The notes below the pieces were generated by a model, which saw only the letters and a list, made by a program, of their open reading frames with translations, had not been told where the DNA came from and searched no databases. Source: JACTMZ01 sp044359955 (GTDB lineage: Bacteria > Verrucomicrobiota > Verrucomicrobiia > Chthoniobacterales > JACTMZ01). Taken from it: 64,000 nt of DNA. The stretch is taken from positions 62,001-126,000 of the forward strand of contig JBIKLF010000003.1 of assembly GCA_044359955.1 (NCBI GenBank), written 5' to 3'. Below are positions 59,414 to 64,000 of this stretch, one piece after another (position 1 is the stretch's first letter; the number at the start of each line of letters is the position of its first letter). Both the position numbers and the translations under genes were made by a program.

Positions 59414-59441
59414 GGGGTTTGGTTTGCGCCAAGAGTGGAAC

Positions 59442-59891
59442 TCAGGAGACCGGAATCGCGACCGCTTTGGTCTGGATCTCGGGGGCCTTGGGCAGATGGA
59501 CGTGCAAGGTGCCGTCTTTGAACTCGGCTTTGACTTTGTCCGTCTTCGCGCCCTCGGGCAGGAGAAAGGAACGTTCGAAGCTGCCGTAGGAACGCTCGAT
59601 GCGGTGGTAGCGGCGGCTTTTGTCTTCCTTCTCGAATTTGCGTTCGCCGGTGATGCGGATGGTGCCGTCCTCAACGGTGACGTGAACGTCTTCTTTTTTC
59701 ACCTCGGGCAGGTCGGCCTTGATGGTGAATTCCTTGTCGTCCTCGGACACATCGACCAAGGGGCTCCATTCGGAGGCGGTGATCGGCTCTTCGCCGACCC
59801 ATGGAACGAGGGAGCGGCCGAAAAGGCGGTCCATGCGGTGCCGCGCGGTGTCCATTTCGCGGACGGGATTCCAGGTGGTGAGTATGCTCAT
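59442..59891 (-). CDS. Small heat-shock protein Hsp20
   Basis: A 149-aa protein from MSILTTWNPVREMDTARHRM. The alpha-crystallin domain spans about residues 42-135 (EWSPLVDVSEDDKEFTIKAD, LPEVKKEDVHVTVEDGTIRI, GERKFEKEDKSRRYHRIERS). The YGSFERSFLLPEGAKTDKVK segment and DGTLHVHLPKA give the family's GxL motif. The C-terminal KAVAIPVS supplies an I-x-V-type anchoring element. It holds unfolded proteins for refolding. Earlier in-frame codons up to 60182 show no similarity and are not used. No CIRCE or ROSE element was recognised upstream. Confidence 0.94.
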   Translation of the reverse strand: MSILTTWNPVREMDTARHRMDRLFGRSLVPWVGEEPITASEWSPLVDVSEDDKEFTIKADLPEVKKEDVHVTVEDGTIRITGERKFEKEDKSRRYHRIERSYGSFERSFLLPEGAKTDKVKAEFKDGTLHVHLPKAPEIQTKAVAIPVS

Positions 59892-60212
59892 GATGTTGGT
59901 TTTTCTAATGCGGTGATTTAGGTGCCGCGCGTGGCATCCACCGTCGAGGCCACGTGCGGATCCGGTTGGCTTGCTCGTGAGCGGCGTTCCGGCATGAGGG
60001 AATTGAAGCGCGGGCGGTCCGGCTTGCCTATGGGGTCTTCGGCCCACGGGAGAGAGGGGAGGCAGGCCAGAGGTCAGAAAGCCACGGATCGAAGAGGATG
60101 CCAGAAGATGGTGTTCGCGCCGCTGACACGGCGCAAACACAGTCCTCGGAGAGATGCCATGAGCGGGGCGCGGGCGGGTCAACCGCTGCGCGGGAGGATC
60201 TGGTGGGTCCCT
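59892..60212. other. Gene-free interval with a divergent hairpin-plus-tail element
   Basis: 321 bp between hsp20 and the PEBP gene, with no supported gene. The one feature seen is a hairpin element (60081-60141, minus strand). Confidence 0.6.
60081..60141 (-). repeat. Divergent hairpin-plus-tail element, copy 6
   Basis: The stem pairs 60111-60122 with 60129-60140 (GTGTTCGCGCCG against CGGCGCAAACAC, one mismatch). On the minus strand it is followed by CATCTTCTGGCATCCTCTTC and GATCCGTGGC. Those 30 tail bases match copies 1-5 at about 25 positions although the stem sequence is different. Confidence 0.7.
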
Positions 60213-60653
60213 TCACTCCCGCGCGTAGCGGCCGAGGAGTTCGGCTTGGGCCAGGACGTGGCCTTTGATCGCGTCGTCGAGGATCGGGCGGTCGGCGGTG
60301 GCGGGAAGGTCGAGTTTGGTGTCGAGAGCGTAGAGACGGAAATAATAGCGATGGGTGCCGCGTGGGGGACTGGGGCCGACATACTTGGCCGTGCCGGCGT
60401 CGTTGTGTCCGACCATCGCGCCGTGGGGCACGGAATCTTCGGGAATACTCTTGGTCTCGGGTTTGATGTTCCAGAGCAGCCAATGATTCCATCGGCCCAT
60501 GGGGACGTCCGGATCATCGACAATGAGGGCGAGGCTTTTGGTTCCGCTTGGCACGCCGCTGATGGCGAGAGGGGGATTGACGTTTTTACCGTCTGCGGTG
60601 AAGCGCGCGGGGATGGGGTGGTTGGCGCGAAAGGATTTCGTGGTGATCTTCAT
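60213..60653 (-). CDS. YbhB/YbcL family PEBP-like protein
   Basis: A 146-aa phosphatidylethanolamine-binding-protein relative. Signatures: FTADGKNVNPPLAISGVPSG, the DPDVPMGRWNHWLLWNIKPE anion-pocket segment (Asp-Pro-Asp, Trp-His) and GTHRYYFRLYALDTKLDLP. Bacterial members have no settled function; a role in binding phospholipid-like or kinase-inhibiting ligands is only by homology. It is a single gene. A hairpin element lies about 70 bp after its stop. Confidence 0.92.
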   Translation of the reverse strand: MKITTKSFRANHPIPARFTADGKNVNPPLAISGVPSGTKSLALIVDDPDVPMGRWNHWLLWNIKPETKSIPEDSVPHGAMVGHNDAGTAKYVGPSPPRGTHRYYFRLYALDTKLDLPATADRPILDDAIKGHVLAQAELLGRYARE

Positions 60654-60744
60654 TTCGACACGCCTATCATAAGTGTGGGGGGTGCGCTGCGCTATGGGGA
60701 GTTACTACACCCACAGCGGACGGAAAACCGGCCGCTGGGCGGAG

Positions 60745-61524
60745 TCAGGGTGGGGTCATGCCCACGGCTCCGTGCACGGCGGCCGCGTATTCGCGCACGG
60801 CGCTGCTGACGGCCGATGCCGTGTCGGCCCGCTGTTTGGCGAATTTCGGTTTGAACCACGGGTAGAGTCCGACGAGGTCGTGCAGGACAAGGATTTGGCC
60901 GTCGCAGCCTTCGCCGCTGCCGATGCCGATGGTCGGGATTTGCAATGTTGAGCCAATCTCGGCCGAGAGGCCGGGAGTGATGATTTCGAGGACGACGGCG
61001 AAGGCGCCGGCCTCTTGCACCGCGGCGGCATCGTCCCGGAGGGCATCGGCTTCCTCGGTGGTGCGGCCCTTCACTTTGTATCCGCCTTCCTCGCGGATGT
61101 GTTGCGGGAGCATGCCGATGTGAGCGAGGACAGGTATGCCGGCCTCGACGAGCGCTCGGATCTGCGGGGCCAGAGCCGCTCCGCCCTCCAGTTTGACTCC
61201 GTGCGCACCGACGGCCAGGAGTTGACGTGCGCTGGCCACGGCTTGCGCCGCAGACTCGTAGGTTCCGATGGGCAGGTCGGCGATGACCGGCGCGTGCTTG
61301 GTCCCGCGGGCCACCGCTCCGGTGTGGCGGATCATGTCCTCGAGCGTCACGGAGGTGGTGTCGGGATAGCCGAGAACAACCATGCCGAGCGAGTCGCCGA
61401 CGAGGATGAGATCAATGCCGGCCTCGTCGACGAGGCGGGCGGTTGGATAATCGTAGGCGGTGAGCGCCGCAATTTTTTGCCCGCTTTGTTTGTGCTGCCG
61501 GAACCGGCGGTCGAGGTCATTCAT
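60745..61524 (-). CDS. panB: 3-methyl-2-oxobutanoate hydroxymethyltransferase
   Basis: A 259-aa protein from the ATG at 61524 (MNDLDRRFRQHKQSGQKIAA). PanB signatures: TAYDYPTARLVDEAGIDLIL, VGDSLGMVVLGYPDTTSVTL, the GAHGVKLEGGAALAPQIRAL block, GIPVLAHIGMLPQ and IGIGSGEGCDGQILVLHDLV. Metal ligands (Asp in VGDS and Asp in ADLPIG, Glu in KLEGG) are present. It transfers a hydroxymethyl group from methylene-THF to alpha-ketoisovalerate, the first step to pantothenate. It follows folK with a 53-bp gap on the same strand, linking two folate-related steps. Upstream frame to 61971 overlaps folK and is not used. Confidence 0.95.
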   Translation of the reverse strand: MNDLDRRFRQHKQSGQKIAALTAYDYPTARLVDEAGIDLILVGDSLGMVVLGYPDTTSVTLEDMIRHTGAVARGTKHAPVIADLPIGTYESAAQAVASARQLLAVGAHGVKLEGGAALAPQIRALVEAGIPVLAHIGMLPQHIREEGGYKVKGRTTEEADALRDDAAAVQEAGAFAVVLEIITPGLSAEIGSTLQIPTIGIGSGEGCDGQILVLHDLVGLYPWFKPKFAKQRADTASAVSSAVREYAAAVHGAVGMTPP

Positions 61525-61577
61525 AAGCGGCGGGGGAAATCTCGCGCCGATCGGTGCAGCGGGCAAGCCCGCTTGTG

Positions 61578-62111
61578 CTACCACTCGGCGCGGAACACCA
61601 CGACGCGCGGCGCAGCAGGAAGGGCGGCGAGAAGTTGTGTGACCGGACGGTGGTCTCCGGGGAGGACAAAATCCGGACGCACATCGGCCAGTGGTTGCAG
61701 GACGAAGCGGCGGGCGGCCAGGCGCGGATGCGGCAGGACGAGAGCGGGCGTGTCGATGATGAGTTCGCCGGTATATAGGATATCGAGATCGAGCGGACGG
61801 GGGGTGTTCCGGCCGCGGGCGTCGGGGCGTCCGAGTTCCGATTCGAGACGGATGAGTTGTGATAGCAGTCGGTCGGGATCGAGCGAGGTGTGTATTTCCA
61901 CCACGGCATTGAGAAACGGGGGGGATCCCGGCGGACAGTCGACGGGCTCGGTGGCGTAGATGCGGGAGCATGCGGCAGGCGCCGCGCCCTCGTGAAGGGA
62001 GAAGAGCAGGTCCCGGCCTTGACGCAGGTGGGCGAGTCGATCGCCGAGGTTGGATCCGAGGGCGATGCCGGTGGGGCGTTGGGGATGGACGGTTGGCACG
62101 TGAGGCTTCAT
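61578..62111 (-). CDS. folK: 2-amino-4-hydroxy-6-hydroxymethyldihydropteridine diphosphokinase
   Basis: A 177-aa HPPK from the ATG at 62111. Signatures: GIALGSNLGDRLAHLRQGRD, FLNAVVEIHTSLDPDRLLSQ, and the substrate/Mg motif RGRNTPRPLDLDILYTG with its paired Asp residues (DLDIL). HPRLAARRFVLQPLADVRPD closes the family pattern. It adds diphosphate to 6-hydroxymethyl-dihydropterin in folate synthesis. It lies upstream of panB on the same strand and 89 bp from the divergent protease gene. Confidence 0.93.
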   Translation of the reverse strand: MKPHVPTVHPQRPTGIALGSNLGDRLAHLRQGRDLLFSLHEGAAPAACSRIYATEPVDCPPGSPPFLNAVVEIHTSLDPDRLLSQLIRLESELGRPDARGRNTPRPLDLDILYTGELIIDTPALVLPHPRLAARRFVLQPLADVRPDFVLPGDHRPVTQLLAALPAAPRVVVFRAEW

Positions 62112-62200
62112 GGCCAACCTAGAGCAAGCGATGTCGCCCGCACAGGCTGAAGGCGGCGCGGTGGTTTGCCGGCGCCCTGCGGGCATGATAGAGATAGGCG

Positions 62201-63466
62201 ATGCATCGTTACGTTGCCGCGCCCCTCGCGATGTTCGGCCTTCTTTGCGCGGTGGCTGCGGAGGAAAAGGAAGATGTTTCGCCCTATCGCGAGATGAAGA
62301 CCTTGGCCGGGGCGGTCGAGTTGATCCGGCAGGATTACGTCGACGAGGACAAGACGGATTACGAGGCGCTGGTTTACAGCGCGCTGCGCGGCATGCTGGC
62401 CGACTTGGATCCGCACAGCGATTTCATGGACCCGAAGGATTTCGTGGGCATGCAGGAGGATACGAGGAGCGAGTTTGGCGGTTTGGGCGTGGTGGTGGGG
62501 CTGAAGAACGAGCGACTGACCATCGTGGCGCCGATGGAGGGCACGCCGGGTTTCCGGGCCGGCTTGCTTCCGGGCGATGTGTTATTGGAAATCGACGGAC
62601 AGTCGGCCGACAAGATGTCGCTGCGCGATGCGGTGGATAAATTGCGCGGCGCAGCGGGCACGCCGGTCAAGTTGGCGGTCGGGCGCGAGGGAGCACCGGA
62701 TCCTTTGAAGTTCGAGATCGAGCGCGAGGTGATCAAGATTCCGAGCGTGCGCGGCGCGCGGGTCTTGCCCGGGGAGGGTCCGCGGGTCGGCTACGTGCGC
62801 GTCACGCAATTCAGCGAACCAACGGGAAAGGAATTCGCCCGTGCGCTCAACGAATTGGAGAAGGAGGGGATTGATGCCTTGGTCATCGATCTGCGTTTCA
62901 ATCCGGGCGGCTTGCTTTCCGGCGCGGTGGAGGTGGCGGGCGAGTTCCTGCCCGGCGGGTCGCTGGTCGCTTACACGGAGGGACGTTCGGCTTCGGCCCA
63001 GCGCCGTTACTTGGTGCCGGGCAAGGGGCGCAAGGCGCGGGCTTATCCGGTTGCGGTGCTGGTCAATGGCTCCAGTGCGAGCGGGGCGGAAATTGTGGCG
63101 GGGGCACTGAAAGATTCCGGACGCGCGTTGTTGGTCGGCGAAACGACTTTCGGCAAAGGATCGGTGCAAAGTGTGGTCTCACTTCCCGATGGGTCCGCCC
63201 TGCGCATGACCACGGCAAAATATTTTACCCCCGGCAAGCAACCGATCCACGAAGTGGGCGTTGCTCCGCATGTGGTTGCCACCATGACGGCGGAGGAAGA
63301 GGCGCGGTTGCTGGCGGTGCGGCGGCAGGAGGATTTGCCGGCGGGCACGAAGCCCGAGGAGATCAAACCGGTGGACGATGTGCCGCTGCAGCGGGCGGTG
63401 GATGCCTTGCGCGGGACGCTTCTGCAGGCGAGGGAGGGGGCGGCAGAGCCGTCCGGCGGAGGGTGA
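62201..63466 (+). CDS. C-terminal processing peptidase (S41 family)
   Basis: A 421-aa periplasmic protease with a signal peptide (MHRYVAAPLAMFGLLCAVAA). A helical N-terminal segment (AVELIRQDYVDEDKTDYEAL) is followed by a PDZ domain (FGGLGVVVGLKNERLTIVAP, GLLPGDVLLEIDG) and the S41 catalytic domain. Ser lies in VLVNGSSASGAEIVAGAL and Lys in GETTFGKGSVQ. It trims or degrades substrates from their C-termini. It overlaps the tsaD start by 4 bp (GTGA), so they are co-translated. Confidence 0.94.
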   Translation: MHRYVAAPLAMFGLLCAVAAEEKEDVSPYREMKTLAGAVELIRQDYVDEDKTDYEALVYSALRGMLADLDPHSDFMDPKDFVGMQEDTRSEFGGLGVVVGLKNERLTIVAPMEGTPGFRAGLLPGDVLLEIDGQSADKMSLRDAVDKLRGAAGTPVKLAVGREGAPDPLKFEIEREVIKIPSVRGARVLPGEGPRVGYVRVTQFSEPTGKEFARALNELEKEGIDALVIDLRFNPGGLLSGAVEVAGEFLPGGSLVAYTEGRSASAQRRYLVPGKGRKARAYPVAVLVNGSSASGAEIVAGALKDSGRALLVGETTFGKGSVQSVVSLPDGSALRMTTAKYFTPGKQPIHEVGVAPHVVATMTAEEEARLLAVRRQEDLPAGTKPEEIKPVDDVPLQRAVDALRGTLLQAREGAAEPSGGG

Positions 63467-64000
63467 GCGCACCCCTCGTTTTGGCCTTGGAGACCTCGTG
63501 CGACGAGACGGCCGCTGCGGTGATGGAGGGCGTGGCTTGCCTGCGGGGGAGTGCGGTGGCAACGCAAGCGGCGGTGCACGCGGTCTATGGCGGGGTGGTG
63601 CCCGAAGTGGCTTCGCGGCAGCATCTGACGCATGTCCGTGCTGTGGTGACCGAGGCCCTGACCCAAGCGGGCGTGGGGTTGTCCGAGATCGATGTCTTCG
63701 GCGCGACGACGGGCCCGGGGCTGGCCAGCGCGCTGTTGGTCGGTGCGTCGGCGGCCAAGGGATTTGCCCTGGCGCTGGACAAACCATTTTTGGCCCTCAA
63801 TCACATCGAAGGTCATTTGCTCTCGCCGTTTTTCGGTGCGGAGGACATTCCGGAATGCGTCGGTCTGGTCGTCAGTGGCGGACACACGCTGCTGATCGAT
63901 GTGGCCGGCCTGGGGCGTTACCGTTTGCTCGGGCGCACCCTCGACGATGCGGCGGGGGAGGCTTTCGACAAAGTGGCGAAGTTGCTGGAGCTGGGTTATC
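63463..64000 (+). CDS. tsaD: tRNA threonylcarbamoyladenosine synthase component TsaD (partial)
   Basis: The first 179 codons are seen, from the GTG at 63463. The N-terminus ALETSCDETAAAVMEG is the hallmark, followed by GGVVPEVASRQHLTHVRAVV and the metal His pair in LNHIEGHLLSPFF. The ATP region is VVSGGHTLLIDV, then GRTLDDAAGEAFDKVAKLL. With TsaB, TsaE and TsaC it makes t6A37 in tRNAs reading ANN codons. The C-terminal half lies beyond the window. Confidence 0.96.
   Translation, partial: MSAPLVLALETSCDETAAAVMEGVACLRGSAVATQAAVHAVYGGVVPEVASRQHLTHVRAVVTEALTQAGVGLSEIDVFGATTGPGLASALLVGASAAKGFALALDKPFLALNHIEGHLLSPFFGAEDIPECVGLVVSGGHTLLIDVAGLGRYRLLGRTLDDAAGEAFDKVAKLLELGY

Noticed and set aside
60745..61971. 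Extended panB reading frame upstream of 61524
   Set aside because: The extra 149 codons overlap folK and have no PanB similarity; the ATG at 61524 gives the family length.

Overview
The window comes from a high-GC bacterium that is almost certainly a member of the Verrucomicrobiota. The strongest marker is a complete prepilin-like cassette of the kind catalogued as 'Verru_Chthon cassette' proteins A to D (36.2-41.3 kb). It is supported by a Verrucomicrobia-style Ser/Thr kinase, several verrucomicrobial pseudopilins and the general gene content. This assignment rests on recognised protein families, not on a database search.

Layout. 1-26 kb is dense housekeeping sequence: an AsmA-like protein (cut by the left edge), rhomboid protease, rRNA pseudouridine synthase, Ser/Thr kinase, a ClpX/HslU-like unfoldase followed by a degenerate cyclase-like membrane protein, RecR, an amino-acid permease, malate dehydrogenase, HU, gamma-carbonic anhydrase, a cation-efflux transporter, a 1160-aa probable PPi-dependent PEP carboxykinase, a TPR-TolQ-ExbD-ExbD energy-transduction operon, a PpiD-like chaperone, MetRS, a lipid A-type acyltransferase and a lipoprotein. 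27-31 kb holds class I aldolase, 6-phosphogluconate dehydrogenase and a HerA-like ATPase.

31-54 kb is an accessory, repeat-rich region. It holds three toxin-antitoxin-like pairs (TumE/DUF6516-like, VapBC, AbiEii-like), a RAYT-type Y1 transposase with inverted ends, the pseudopilin cassette and two further pseudopilins, a secreted Thr/Asn-rich protein, an alkaline-phosphatase relative that has lost its active site, an FeS (6-4)-type photolyase and a short MscS channel. Its intergenic spaces are filled with four repeat classes: degenerate tandem arrays with a 7-nt period built on TGANNNN (or TCANNNN on the other strand); paired GTAG-headed hairpins with BIME architecture; a hairpin-plus-tail element of about 85 bp; and smaller palindromes.

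54-64 kb returns to housekeeping genes: trpE-trpG, smpB, rpoZ, a DEAD-box helicase, Hsp20, a PEBP-family protein, folK-panB, a C-terminal processing protease and the start of tsaD. A divergent copy of the hairpin-plus-tail element lies at about 60.1 kb.

I recognised no tRNA, rRNA or CRISPR array. The most unusual signal is the 7-nt-period arrays, which enter coding sequence to make the leader peptides of two pseudopilins. Next come the BIMEs and hairpin elements whose stems show compensatory changes.
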